This document shows, piece after piece, positions 7,823 through 15,535 of a stretch of 64,000 nt of DNA (positions are counted from its first letter, which is position 1; each line of letters opens with the position of its first letter). The position numbers and the translations under genes were made by a program. Source of the stretch: Micromonosporaceae bacterium KJ-029 (GTDB lineage: Bacteria; Actinomycetota; Actinomycetes; Mycobacteriales; Micromonosporaceae); the NCBI GenBank assembly GCA_005402585.1, contig BIFP01000051.1:248001-312000 (forward strand), written 5' to 3'. The notes beneath the pieces are model-generated. The model was not told the origin of the DNA. It ran no database searches and saw only the letters and a list, made by a program, of their open reading frames with translations.

Positions 7823-9598
7823 TCAGCGGCGTTGGGCCTGGGGGCGGGAGGGTGCTGGGCCGAAGGCGGTGAGGAAGCGGTCGCGGAAGGAGTCCATCGG
7901 CCAGACGGGGGCGGTCGCGTCGGGGGTCAGCCCCTCCTGCCAACCCCAGTCGGTGATCCGCTCCAACACGGCCGGGTCCTTGGCCACGATGTGGATCGGT
8001 ACGTCCGGGCTGGGGTTCTCGCCGGTGACCACCGGCGCGGGCTGGTGGTCACCCATGAAGATCAGCACCGTGTCGTCGTCGCCGTACCTCTCCAGGTAGG
8101 AGATGAGGGTGCGCAGCGTGTAGCTCACCGCGTGCCGGTAACCGGTGCGCGCCTGTGCCGTCGGGGTGCCGATGATGCCCTCGCGGAACACGGTGCCGTC
8201 GCCGACGGCGTCCCAGTCGACCAGCCGGGGCACCTTGGTCCAGGGGGAGTGGCTGGAAACCAGGGCCAGCTCGGCCATCACCGGCCGGTCCCGTGGCCCC
8301 ACCCGCTCCCGCTGGTGGAAGGCGTTGATGGCGAACTGGTCGGGCATCGGGGAGAAGGCGAACTTCGGCCCCTGGTAGCCGAGGTCGGGCCCGCCGTAGA
8401 ACTGCTCGTAGCCGTAGAACGCCCCCTCCGGCCAGGCCTGGTTGACCGCCGGCATCACCCCGACGGTACGCCAGGAGGCGCGCTGGAAGGCGTCGCCCAG
8501 GGTGAACCGGTCGCTGGCGAGCAGACTCTTGTGCCGCTGGTTGTTGTCGATCCACAGCCCGGACAGCAGGGTGGCGTGCGCCAGCCAGCTGCCCCCGCCG
8601 ACCGTCGGCGAGGTGAGGAACCCGCTGCGGGAGGCGAATCCGGCCGCGCTCAGCCGGTCGGCACCCTCGTCCAGCACCCGCTGGACGGAGGCGAACTCCG
8701 GGTCGGAGACCGCGTCCCGGCCGTAGCTCTCCACGAAGGCGATCAGCACGTCCTTCCCGCGCAGCCCGGTCAGCAACTGGTCGCCAGGCGTGTCGCGGAA
8801 CGGGTCCACCCCGACCTCGGCGGCGAACGCCTCGCGGTCGTTGAGCCGTTCGCGCACCTCGGTGGCGTGGTCGTAGACGAGGGTGCTGGCATTGGTGTCG
8901 GCCACCATGACGCCGGTCACGATCCGGGCCTCGAAGGCGGCCAGCAGCACCCAGACCACCACCAGCGTCGCGACGACCCGGGTGGCGCCGGTGCGGTGCC
9001 GGGCCAGCAGCCGGGACAACCGCACCGTGGACAGCGCGGTCAGCACGGGTACGGCCAGCAGCACCAGCCCGACGCCCGCCGCGATGCCGATCGCGCCGGG
9101 CTCGCCGATCGACTCGGCCACGAAGGTGAACGCCTCGTCGAGCAGTGACCAGTCCAGCACCAGGTCGAACGGGCGTCCCAGCGACGAATAGAAACCCAGG
9201 TCACCGATCTTCAGGACGACGACGAGACCGATCAGCGTCCCGGACACCGCCGCCACCACCCATCGGGTCCGGCCGCGCAGCGCGAGCAGCAGGGCGACGA
9301 GCAGCAACGCCTCCAGCGGGATACGCAGAAACGCGCCGGGCTGCATCCGCCAGGGCTGGTTGGGCAGGGTCAGCGCGGCCAGCACCAGCGTGGCGGCCAG
9401 CACCGTGACCACCCGGGCCGCGACGACCCGCCATCGGGTTCGGCGGACGGGCCGCTCACCCGGCTCGGGCTCGCGGGGTTGGCCCGGCGCGGCTCGGCGT
9501 GGCCCGGTCGGCTCGGCTTCGCGGTCGGCGACCGGCGTGGTGGGCGGGTTCGTGGTGTCGTCGGCGTCCGCGGCGGGCACCGGGTCGGAGATCGACAA
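7823..9598 (-). CDS. LTA synthase-like membrane sulfatase / phosphoglycerol transferase superfamily protein
   Basis: 591 aa. A Pro/Ala-rich cytoplasmic N-terminus (1-55) is followed by about five transmembrane helices (about 58-230) and a large extracytoplasmic alkaline-phosphatase-fold domain. That domain shows VLIAFVESYGRD, a GGGSWLAHATLLSG stretch that by position should carry the nucleophile, and IFMGDHQPA with the metal-binding Asp-His. This topology matches LtaS/OpgB-type enzymes that move phosphoglycerol or similar phospho-alcohol groups outside the cell. The start is TTG 9598, preceded by GGGAGG (9604-9609) and 15 nt beyond the stop of the next gene; no ATG or GTG fits. It is cotranscribed with the CDP-alcohol phosphatidyltransferase gene and divergent from the pterin-type cluster. 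Confidence 0.8.
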   Translation of the reverse strand: MSISDPVPAADADDTTNPPTTPVADREAEPTGPRRAAPGQPREPEPGERPVRRTRWRVVAARVVTVLAATLVLAALTLPNQPWRMQPGAFLRIPLEALLLVALLLALRGRTRWVVAAVSGTLIGLVVVLKIGDLGFYSSLGRPFDLVLDWSLLDEAFTFVAESIGEPGAIGIAAGVGLVLLAVPVLTALSTVRLSRLLARHRTGATRVVATLVVVWVLLAAFEARIVTGVMVADTNASTLVYDHATEVRERLNDREAFAAEVGVDPFRDTPGDQLLTGLRGKDVLIAFVESYGRDAVSDPEFASVQRVLDEGADRLSAAGFASRSGFLTSPTVGGGSWLAHATLLSGLWIDNNQRHKSLLASDRFTLGDAFQRASWRTVGVMPAVNQAWPEGAFYGYEQFYGGPDLGYQGPKFAFSPMPDQFAINAFHQRERVGPRDRPVMAELALVSSHSPWTKVPRLVDWDAVGDGTVFREGIIGTPTAQARTGYRHAVSYTLRTLISYLERYGDDDTVLIFMGDHQPAPVVTGENPSPDVPIHIVAKDPAVLERITDWGWQEGLTPDATAPVWPMDSFRDRFLTAFGPAPSRPQAQRR

Positions 9599-9612
9599 CT
9601 GGGCCTCCCGGG

Positions 9613-10416
9613 TCAGCGCAGCGACAGTACGGGCGCGGTCGGCAGGTCGCGGTCCTCCGCCCGGTCGACCCGGCGCACCCCGATGGGCACGCTCGGCACG
9701 ACCAGCGTGGGGGCGACCCGGATCGCCCGGTGGCGCCACAGCCAGACGACGTCCCGCCCGAACGACTCGACCAGCAGACCGAGCGCCGCCACCAGGACGA
9801 GCATCGTCAGCGCACCGGGCAGCACCTGGGCCGCGGCGACCGCCAGCACGATCCCCTGGACCGCAGCGACCACCTTGCGCCAGTACCGGGGCGGCAACTG
9901 CGCGTGCATCCAGGGCAACAGCCAACTGGCGGCGAGGAACGCGTACCGCATGGCGCCTATGGCGAGCACCCAGATCCCGACCGACGGGGCGGTGTAGAGG
10001 CTCAGCGCCAGGACCAGGAACGAGTCGACCTCCATGTCGAACCGGGCACCCAGGGCACTGACCGTCCTGGTGCGCCGGGCCACCTTGCCGTCGACGGCGT
10101 CGAGCACCAGCGCCACCGCGGTCAGCGCGACCAGCACCACCACCGGCGCGGGACGGCCGGCGACCAGCGCGTCCGCCACCAGCGCGGTGACCCCGCCGAC
10201 CAGCAGTCCGCGGCCCATCGTCACCCAGTCGGCCGGGCCGAGCCGGGCCGAACCGGCGTGCCGCAGGCCCCGGACGAGCGCCAGGCAGGTCACCGCACCG
10301 TACGCCGCGCCCGCCAGCCAGCCCGCGACGCCGAGACCGACCGTCGCGGCGAGCCCCGCCAGCAGGACAATCTGGACGATCAGCCCGATTTGTGGACCGG
10401 TTCGAACCGTGGACAC
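9613..10416 (-). CDS. CDP-alcohol phosphatidyltransferase family protein
   Basis: 267 aa integral membrane protein. It contains the complete family signature D-x2-D-G-x2-A-R-x8-G-x3-D-x3-D: D106, D109 and G110 in LDAVDGKVARR, then D127 and D131 in ARFDMEVD. Such enzymes transfer a phospho-alkyl group from a CDP-linked donor to an alcohol at the membrane. It starts at GTG 10416 with GGAGG at 10421-10425; an upstream ORF extension would cross the divergent promoter. With the downstream sulfatase-fold gene it could make and polymerise or transfer a phospho-alcohol headgroup. The real acceptor is unknown; standard phospholipid synthesis is a less likely alternative given the genomic company. Confidence 0.85.
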   Translation of the reverse strand: MSTVRTGPQIGLIVQIVLLAGLAATVGLGVAGWLAGAAYGAVTCLALVRGLRHAGSARLGPADWVTMGRGLLVGGVTALVADALVAGRPAPVVVLVALTAVALVLDAVDGKVARRTRTVSALGARFDMEVDSFLVLALSLYTAPSVGIWVLAIGAMRYAFLAASWLLPWMHAQLPPRYWRKVVAAVQGIVLAVAAAQVLPGALTMLVLVAALGLLVESFGRDVVWLWRHRAIRVAPTLVVPSVPIGVRRVDRAEDRDLPTAPVLSLR

Positions 10417-10511
10417 CGTGCCTCCGTGTTTATGATCGACGACCCCTGCCAGGGAACTACGGGAAATACGACGGATCAGTTCGGTCCGGACGCAGGTAAG
10501 GGAGAAAATCA
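10417..10511. promoter_or_regulatory. Divergent promoter region of the orphan pterin-type locus
   Basis: A 95-bp gap separates the leftward CDP-alcohol transferase/sulfatase pair from the rightward seven-gene run, so both promoters must lie here or in the adjoining coding ends. Relatively AT-rich stretches (GTTTATGATC around 10428, GGGAAATACG around 10460) are candidates. No convincing -35/-10 pair was fixed. Confidence 0.3.
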
Positions 10512-11492
10512 GTGACCCGAGCGGCCCGCGCCTTCTGGCTCCGCGCGCCCGGTGTGGGCGAGATCCGCCCGGTGACACTGCCCGAGCCACGCGCCGACGA
10601 GGTCCTCGTACAAAGCCGCTACTCCGGGGTCAGCCGGGGCACCGAGACGCTGGTCTTCACCGGTGGCGTGCCCGCCAGCCAGTACGCGGCAATGCGCGCC
10701 CCGTTCCAGGAGGGTGACTTCCCCGCCCCGGTCAAGTACGGCTATCTCAGCGTTGGCGAGGTCGAGCAGGGTCCGGCCCACCTGCGCGGGCGGACGGTGT
10801 TCTGCCTGCACCCGCACCAGAGCGCGTACGTGGTGCCGGCCGACGCGGTGACCGTCGTACCGGATCGGGTGCCGGCGGCCCGCGCGGTGCTGGCCGGCAC
10901 GGTGGAGACCGCGGTCAACGCGCTGTGGGACGCCGCGCCGCTGGTCGGTGACCGGGTCACCGTCGTCGGCGGTGGGATGGTGGGCTGCGCGGTGGCCGCC
11001 CTGCTGGCTCGCTTCCCCGGGGTCCGGGTGGAACTGGTCGACACCGACCCGACCCGGGCCGAGGTGGCCGCCGTGCTCGGCGTCGACTTCGCCGCGCCCG
11101 GGGCCGCCTCCGGCGGACGGGACCTCGTGGTGCATGCCAGCGCCACCGGCGCCGGGCTGCAACGCTGCCTGGACCTGCTCGCGCCCGAGGGCACCGTGCT
11201 CGAACTGAGCTGGTACGGCGACCGGCCGGTACAGCTGTCGCTCGGTGGCGCCTTCCACTCCGGACGGCTGACCGTCCGCAGCAGCCAGGTCGGCATGGTC
11301 GCTCCCGCGCGGCGGGGCAGCCGCGGCTACGCCGACCGGATGGCCCTCGCCCTCGACCTGCTGACCGACCCGGCGTTCGACGCGCTGCTCACCGGGCGGT
11401 CGCCGTTCGCGGAGCTGCCCGACGTGCTCACCCGACTGAGCGCGGGCAGCCTGCCCGCGCTCTGCCATCTCATCACCTACGACGGGGAGTGA
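10512..11492 (+). CDS. Zinc-independent MDR-type dehydrogenase (medium-chain dehydrogenase/reductase)
   Basis: 326 aa. An N-terminal GroES-like half (about 1-130) with YSGVSRGTETLVF and FCLHPHQSAYVVPAD is followed by a Rossmann NAD(P)-binding half (TVVGGGMVGCAVAALLA, about 155-171). The Cys-rich structural-zinc loop is absent and the catalytic zinc ligands are not clearly placed, as in many L-threonine/sorbitol-dehydrogenase-like subfamilies. It starts at GTG 10512 after AGGGAG (about 10498-10503). It is the first gene of a tight run ending at 16242; 3 nt separate it from the PTPS-like gene. Likely oxidises or reduces a sugar or polyol carbon of the pathway intermediate; the substrate is inference. 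Confidence 0.8.
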   Translation: MTRAARAFWLRAPGVGEIRPVTLPEPRADEVLVQSRYSGVSRGTETLVFTGGVPASQYAAMRAPFQEGDFPAPVKYGYLSVGEVEQGPAHLRGRTVFCLHPHQSAYVVPADAVTVVPDRVPAARAVLAGTVETAVNALWDAAPLVGDRVTVVGGGMVGCAVAALLARFPGVRVELVDTDPTRAEVAAVLGVDFAAPGAASGGRDLVVHASATGAGLQRCLDLLAPEGTVLELSWYGDRPVQLSLGGAFHSGRLTVRSSQVGMVAPARRGSRGYADRMALALDLLTDPAFDALLTGRSPFAELPDVLTRLSAGSLPALCHLITYDGE

Positions 11493-11495
11493 ACC

Positions 11496-11924
11496 GTGTT
11501 CAGCGTGACCGTCCGTGACCACATCATGGTCGCCCACAGTTTCCGGGGCGAGGTCTTCGGCCCCGCCCAGCGGCTGCACGGCGCGACGTTCGTCGTCGAC
11601 GCCACCTTCCGCCGCCCCGATCTCGACGCCGACGGCGTCGTGGTCGACATCGGGGTGGCCACCGATCAGCTCAAGGCGGTGCTCGGCGAGCTGAACTACC
11701 GCAACCTCGACGACGAGCCCGCCTTCGCCGGGACGAACACCACCACCGAGGTGCTGGCCCGGACCATCGCCGACCGGCTCGCTGATCGGGTGCACGCCGG
11801 TGACTTCGGCGCGGGCGCCCACGGACTGGCCGGGATCGCCGTCACCCTGCACGAGTCGCACGTCGCCTGGGCCAGCTACGAACGGTCGCTCGGGCCGGGC
11901 GGTGCCGGCGAGAACACCGCCTGA
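11496..11924 (+). CDS. 6-pyruvoyl-tetrahydropterin synthase homologue lacking the catalytic triad and a zinc ligand
   Basis: 142 aa T-fold protein. Compared with E. coli QueD, the catalytic Cys27 is replaced by A24, zinc ligand His33 of HGH by A30 (RLHGATF), and the Asp70/His71 pair by N67/Y68 (LNYRNLDD). The first zinc His (H14, VAHSF), the HG of HGH (H28) and the pterin-anchoring Glu (E120 in [11 protein letters not shown]) remain. This is the pattern described for S. coelicolor SCO6650, a hexameric PTPS homologue that lacks zinc and triad yet keeps a pterin-type binding pocket. It starts at GTG 11496 behind GGGGAG. It probably binds a GTP-derived bicyclic or pyrimidine intermediate made with the GTP cyclohydrolase II encoded downstream. 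Confidence 0.88.
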   Translation: MFSVTVRDHIMVAHSFRGEVFGPAQRLHGATFVVDATFRRPDLDADGVVVDIGVATDQLKAVLGELNYRNLDDEPAFAGTNTTTEVLARTIADRLADRVHAGDFGAGAHGLAGIAVTLHESHVAWASYERSLGPGGAGENTA

Positions 11925-11925
11925 G

Positions 11926-12963
11926 GTGCCGACCCTGCACGTGATCCTTCCCGGCGACATCGACGACCCGGTGTCGCCCAGCGGCGGCAACGGCTACGAC
12001 CGGCGGATCTGCACCGGACTCGCCGTCGCCGGATGGCCGGTCCGGGAGCACGCCGTGCCGGGGGCCTGGCCCCGGCCGTCTCCGGCCGAACACACCGCGC
12101 TGGCCGGGGTGCTCTCCGGACTCCCCGACGGCGCGCTGGTGCTGGTCGACGGCCTGGTCGCCTCGGTGGTGCCGGACGCGCTGGCCGCGAACGCCCGGCG
12201 GTTGCGCCTGGTCGCCCTGGTGCACCTGCCGCGCGACGACGACACCGAGGCACGGGCGTTGGCCGCCGTCACCACCGTCATCGCCACCAGTGACTGGACC
12301 CGTGCCCAACTGCTGCGGCGGTACGCGCTGCCCGCCGACCGGGTGCACGTCGCCGCACCCGGGGTGGACCCGGCGCCGTCCGTGTCGGGGTCACCGGCCG
12401 GATCGGCGCTGCTCTGCGTCGCCGCGGTCGCCACACACAAGGGCCACGACGTGCTGGCGGAGGCGCTCGCGGCGGTTGCCGATCGGACCTGGACGCTGAC
12501 CTGCGTCGGCCCGCTGCACCGGGAACCGGCGTTCGTCGACCGGCTCCGCGAGCGGATCGCCGCCCACCGGCTCGGCGACCGGGTGCGGCTGACCGGCCCC
12601 CTGGCCGGCGACCGGCTCGCCGCCGCGTACGCCGCCGCCGACCTGCTGGTGCACCCGTCGCGTGGGGAGACGTACGGGATGGTGGTCACCGAGGCGTTGG
12701 CGCGGGGGATTCCGGTGCTGGCCTCGGCGGTCGGCGGCCTGCCCGACGCCCTCGGGCACGCGGCCCCGGGCGAACGGCCCGGCCTGCTGGTGCCGCCCGG
12801 TGATCAGGAAGCGCTGGCGACCGCGCTGCGGCACTGGCTCGACGACCCGGCCCTGCGCGACCGGCTGCGCCGCGCCGCCCACCAGCGGCGGGCCACCCTC
12901 GACGACTGGACGACCACCACCGACCGGATCACCACCGCGCTCAAGGAGGCGATGGCGGCGTGA
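11926..12963 (+). CDS. Glycosyltransferase family 4-type enzyme
   Basis: 345 aa GT-B fold protein. The C-terminal half has the retaining-GT motif HPSRGETYGMVVTEALARG with the EX7E glutamates, preceded by VAAVATHKGHDVLAEAL and the ATSDWT region at the domain boundary. Such enzymes use nucleotide-activated sugars. The start is GTG 11926, 1 nt after the PTPS-like stop, giving MPTLHVILPGDID, a typical first strand with the acceptor-site SPSGGNGYDRR loop. It is in the middle of the pterin-type run, so it presumably glycosylates the heterocyclic product; donor and acceptor cannot be read from the sequence. Confidence 0.85.
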   Translation: MPTLHVILPGDIDDPVSPSGGNGYDRRICTGLAVAGWPVREHAVPGAWPRPSPAEHTALAGVLSGLPDGALVLVDGLVASVVPDALAANARRLRLVALVHLPRDDDTEARALAAVTTVIATSDWTRAQLLRRYALPADRVHVAAPGVDPAPSVSGSPAGSALLCVAAVATHKGHDVLAEALAAVADRTWTLTCVGPLHREPAFVDRLRERIAAHRLGDRVRLTGPLAGDRLAAAYAAADLLVHPSRGETYGMVVTEALARGIPVLASAVGGLPDALGHAAPGERPGLLVPPGDQEALATALRHWLDDPALRDRLRRAAHQRRATLDDWTTTTDRITTALKEAMAA

Positions 12964-13037
12964 GCGAGCGAATCATCAGTGCGGGGGCGTTGGGGCCGCA
13001 GGCCGGCGCCGAGCGTGAGCGAGGCGGCGGCGTGAGC
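12954..13037. repeat. 72-bp insertion bounded by 12-bp direct repeats at a gene junction
   Basis: GGCGGCGTGAGC occurs at 12954-12965 and again at 13026-13037, exactly 72 bp apart. Everything between is an in-frame 24-codon insert that encodes the N-terminus SERIISAGALGPQAGAERER and so on of the methyltransferase. Deleting one repeat unit would restore a simple GTGA overlap between the glycosyltransferase stop and a start at GTG 13032 (VSFELPPDF). The layout fits insertion of a small mobile palindromic or MITE-like element with target duplication, or a tandem slip. Confidence 0.6.
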
Positions 13038-13856
13038 TTCGAGCTTCCGCCGGACTTCGCGCGGTGGCTCGCGCTGCGGGAACCCGCCGACATCGCGGCC
13101 CGGTCGGCGGAGCTGGTCGGCGCGGTCCGCGCGACGCTGAACGGCGGCGGACCGTTCGTCGTGCACGATCTCGGCGCCGGCACCGGCTCGCTGGGCCGCT
13201 GGTTGGCCCCGCTGCTGCCCGGGCCACAGCACTGGATTCTCTACGACCAGGATCCGGAACTGCTCGCCCGGGCCCGGGCCAACCTGCCCGCCACCGCCGC
13301 CGACGGCACGCCGGTGACGGTGCAGACCCTCCGGGGCGACCTGACCCGGCTGACCGCCGCCGACCTGGCCGACGCCGCGCTGGTCACCGCCTCGGCCCTG
13401 CTCGACATGCTGACCGCCGAGGAGATCGACCAACTCGTCGCGGCCTGCGCCAAGGCCCGCTGCCCGACTCTGTTTCTGATCTCGGTGACCGGCACGGTAC
13501 GGCTCACCCCGGCCGACCCGCTGGACGGCGAGATCGCCGACGCGTTCAACGCCCACCAGCGCCGTACCGTCAACGGTCGCCGGCTGCTCGGGCCGGACGC
13601 GGCCGACGCCTGCGTCGCGGCGTTCGCCCGGCACGGCGTGGCCGTCGAGACGCGGCCCAGCCCATGGCGGCTCGGGCCGGATCAGGCCGCCCTGGCGGCG
13701 CAGTGGTTCACCGGCTGGCTGGACGCGGCCTGCGAGCAACGCCCCGAGCTGACCGACCGCACCCGCGAGTACGCGCGGCGCCGTCGGGCCGAGGTGAAAG
13801 CGGGCCGGCTCGATGTCCTGGTCGACCACGCCGACCTGCTCGCGCTGTGTCGTTGA
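12960..13856 (+). CDS. Class I SAM-dependent methyltransferase
   Basis: 298 aa as read from GTG 12960, which overlaps the glycosyltransferase stop (GTGA). The SAM site is HDLGAGTGSLGRWLAP (motif I), then ILYDQDPELLARA (motif II) and VTASALLDML (motif IV region). The first 24 residues (Gly/Arg-rich) come from the inserted element at 12954-13037; the older start was probably GTG 13032, giving 274 aa. It would methylate the pathway product, but whether on O, N or C cannot be told. A 63-bp gap follows before the flippase-like gene. Confidence 0.85.
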   Translation: MSERIISAGALGPQAGAERERGGGVSFELPPDFARWLALREPADIAARSAELVGAVRATLNGGGPFVVHDLGAGTGSLGRWLAPLLPGPQHWILYDQDPELLARARANLPATAADGTPVTVQTLRGDLTRLTAADLADAALVTASALLDMLTAEEIDQLVAACAKARCPTLFLISVTGTVRLTPADPLDGEIADAFNAHQRRTVNGRRLLGPDAADACVAAFARHGVAVETRPSPWRLGPDQAALAAQWFTGWLDAACEQRPELTDRTREYARRRRAEVKAGRLDVLVDHADLLALCR

Positions 13857-13901
13857 ACCGTCGGCCGCCCGGTTACGTGCGTACAGTCAGGGAAGATCGC
13901 C

Positions 13902-14879
13902 ATGCCGGGGGAGGCTCGCGTGGGGGATGAAGGTAGGGCCGTGTCCACGGCCGCCCCGGCGGGTCGGTCGTTGTGGTGCTGGGCGCGACTGGCCCTGGGG
14001 CTCGCCGTGCTCGGGGGGCTGTTGTGCTGGCTGGGCACCGGCCCGTTCCTGGCCGGGCTGCGCCTGATCGACGCGCCCGCGCTGGTCGCCGCGCTCGCCA
14101 TCGGCGTGCTCACCACGGTCTGCGCCGCCTGGCGGTGGAGCCTGGTCGCCGGCGGCCTCGGGGTCCGGCTGTCGCTGCGGGAGGCGGTGGCGCACTGCTA
14201 TCGGGCGGTGTTCCTCAACGCCACCCTGCCCGGCGGGATCCTCGGCGACGTGCACCGCGCGGTACGACACGGCCGCGACGTCGGCGACGTCGGCCGCGGC
14301 ATCCGGGCGGTGGTGTGGGAGCGGATCGCCGGGCAGGTCGTGCTGGTCGCGGTCGCGGTGGCGCTGCTGTTCGCCTTCCCGTCGCCGGTGCGGCCGTATC
14401 TTCCGGTGGCGACCGCGGTCGCGGCAGCGGTGCTGGCCGTCGTGGTGCTGACCGCCCGGCTGCTGCCGCACTCCGGTGCGTCGCGGTGGACCCGTGCCCT
14501 GAGGACGGCCGTGTCCGACGTACGCAGCGGGCTGCTGGGCCGGCGGACCTGGCTGGGGGTGCTGCTCGCCTCGGCGATCGCGGTCGCCGGGCACCTCGCG
14601 ACGTTCCTGGTGGCGGCCCGGACGGCGGGCTCGACCGCCCCGCTGAGCCTGCTCCTGCCGCTGACCCTGCTGGCCCTGCTCGCGATGGGGGTGCCGGCGA
14701 ACGTCGCCGGGTTCGGCCCCCGCGAGGGGGTGGCGGCGTGGGCGTTCGCCGCCGCCGGGCTGACCGCCGCCGAGGGGGTGGCCACCGCGACGGTGTACGG
14801 CGCGTTGGTGCTCGTCGCGAGCCTGCCCGGGGCCGCCGTGCTGCTGGCCCGACGTGTCCGTGTACCCGCCACCGTCTGA
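13902..14879 (+). CDS. Flippase-like integral membrane protein (LPG synthase transmembrane region family, UPF0104)
   Basis: 325 aa, about eight transmembrane helices. The conserved FLNATLPGGILGDVHRAV stretch and the late NVAGFGPREGVAAW stretch are family hallmarks (F-N-x2-LPG and G-x-RE). The family includes the flippase portion of MprF and proteins next to glycosyltransferases that are thought to move lipid-linked sugars. Three starts are possible: ATG 13902, GTG 13920 (best ribosome site, GGGGGAGG at 13907-13914) and GTG 13941; 13920 is a real alternative. In this locus it suggests that the glycosylated product is lipid-linked or is moved across the membrane. Confidence 0.8.
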   Translation: MPGEARVGDEGRAVSTAAPAGRSLWCWARLALGLAVLGGLLCWLGTGPFLAGLRLIDAPALVAALAIGVLTTVCAAWRWSLVAGGLGVRLSLREAVAHCYRAVFLNATLPGGILGDVHRAVRHGRDVGDVGRGIRAVVWERIAGQVVLVAVAVALLFAFPSPVRPYLPVATAVAAAVLAVVVLTARLLPHSGASRWTRALRTAVSDVRSGLLGRRTWLGVLLASAIAVAGHLATFLVAARTAGSTAPLSLLLPLTLLALLAMGVPANVAGFGPREGVAAWAFAAAGLTAAEGVATATVYGALVLVASLPGAAVLLARRVRVPATV

Positions 14880-14890
14880 CGAGGAGACCC

Positions 14891-15535
14891 ATGTCCGAAT
14901 CACTGCCTGTCGCCACCATCCGGACGCAGGTCGCCGTGCCGCTGCGGTTCTCCGACGGCTACGCCACCACCGCCCGGCTGTTCACCTTCGACGGGCTGGT
15001 CGACGGCCGGGAACACCTCGCGTTCGCCCTCGGTGAGGGCAGTCGTACCGCCGAGCGGGGTGGGACGGTGCCGCTGGTCCGTCCGCACAGCGAGTGCCTC
15101 ACCGGTGATGTGTTCGGCAGCCAGCGCTGCGACTGCGGCCCGCAGTTGCGTGAGGCGGTGCAGCGGATCGCCGAGGTCGGCGGCTACCTGCTCTACCTGC
15201 GTCAGGAGGGTCGCGGTATCGGCCTGTACGCCAAGCTCGACGCGTACGCGTTGCAGGACGCCGGGCTGGACACCTACGAGGCCAACGTCGCCCTCGGTCA
15301 CGGTGAGGACGAACGCGACTACACCGTCGCCGCGCAGATGCTCGCCGCGCTCGGCGTCGGGCCGATCGCGGTGCTCAGCAGCAACCCGGAGAAGACCGAG
15401 CAGTTGGGCCGGCTCGGGGTGACCGTGACCGAGCAGGTGCCGACCGGGGTGTTCCTCTCCCCGGCCAACGCCGACTACCTCGCGGCGAAGGCCAGCCGCG
15501 CCGCCCGTGCCGCCGACCTCCCGTTCGTCCGGTGA
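14891..15535 (+). CDS. ribA: GTP cyclohydrolase II
   Basis: 214 aa. Zinc ligands are C68, C79 and C81 in HSECLTGDVFGSQRCDCG. The catalytic region has RQEGRGIGLYAKLDAYALQD, in which Y118 aligns with E. coli Tyr105, and GHGEDERDYT carries the Arg128 equivalent. It opens the imidazole ring of GTP and releases formate and pyrophosphate. The Tyr is present, unlike the S. coelicolor paralogue SCO6655 (Met there, as I recall), so full conversion to the diaminopyrimidine is predicted. Start ATG 14891 after GAGGAG. No ribB, ribE or ribH is nearby, so this copy seems dedicated to the orphan pathway rather than riboflavin supply; the symbol names the reaction only. Confidence 0.9.
   Translation: MSESLPVATIRTQVAVPLRFSDGYATTARLFTFDGLVDGREHLAFALGEGSRTAERGGTVPLVRPHSECLTGDVFGSQRCDCGPQLREAVQRIAEVGGYLLYLRQEGRGIGLYAKLDAYALQDAGLDTYEANVALGHGEDERDYTVAAQMLAALGVGPIAVLSSNPEKTEQLGRLGVTVTEQVPTGVFLSPANADYLAAKASRAARAADLPFVR

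Noticed and set aside
10398-10413. tRNA T-loop-like GGTTCGAACC
   Set aside because: It is only a short palindrome inside the 5' end of the CDP-alcohol transferase gene; no cloverleaf can be drawn.
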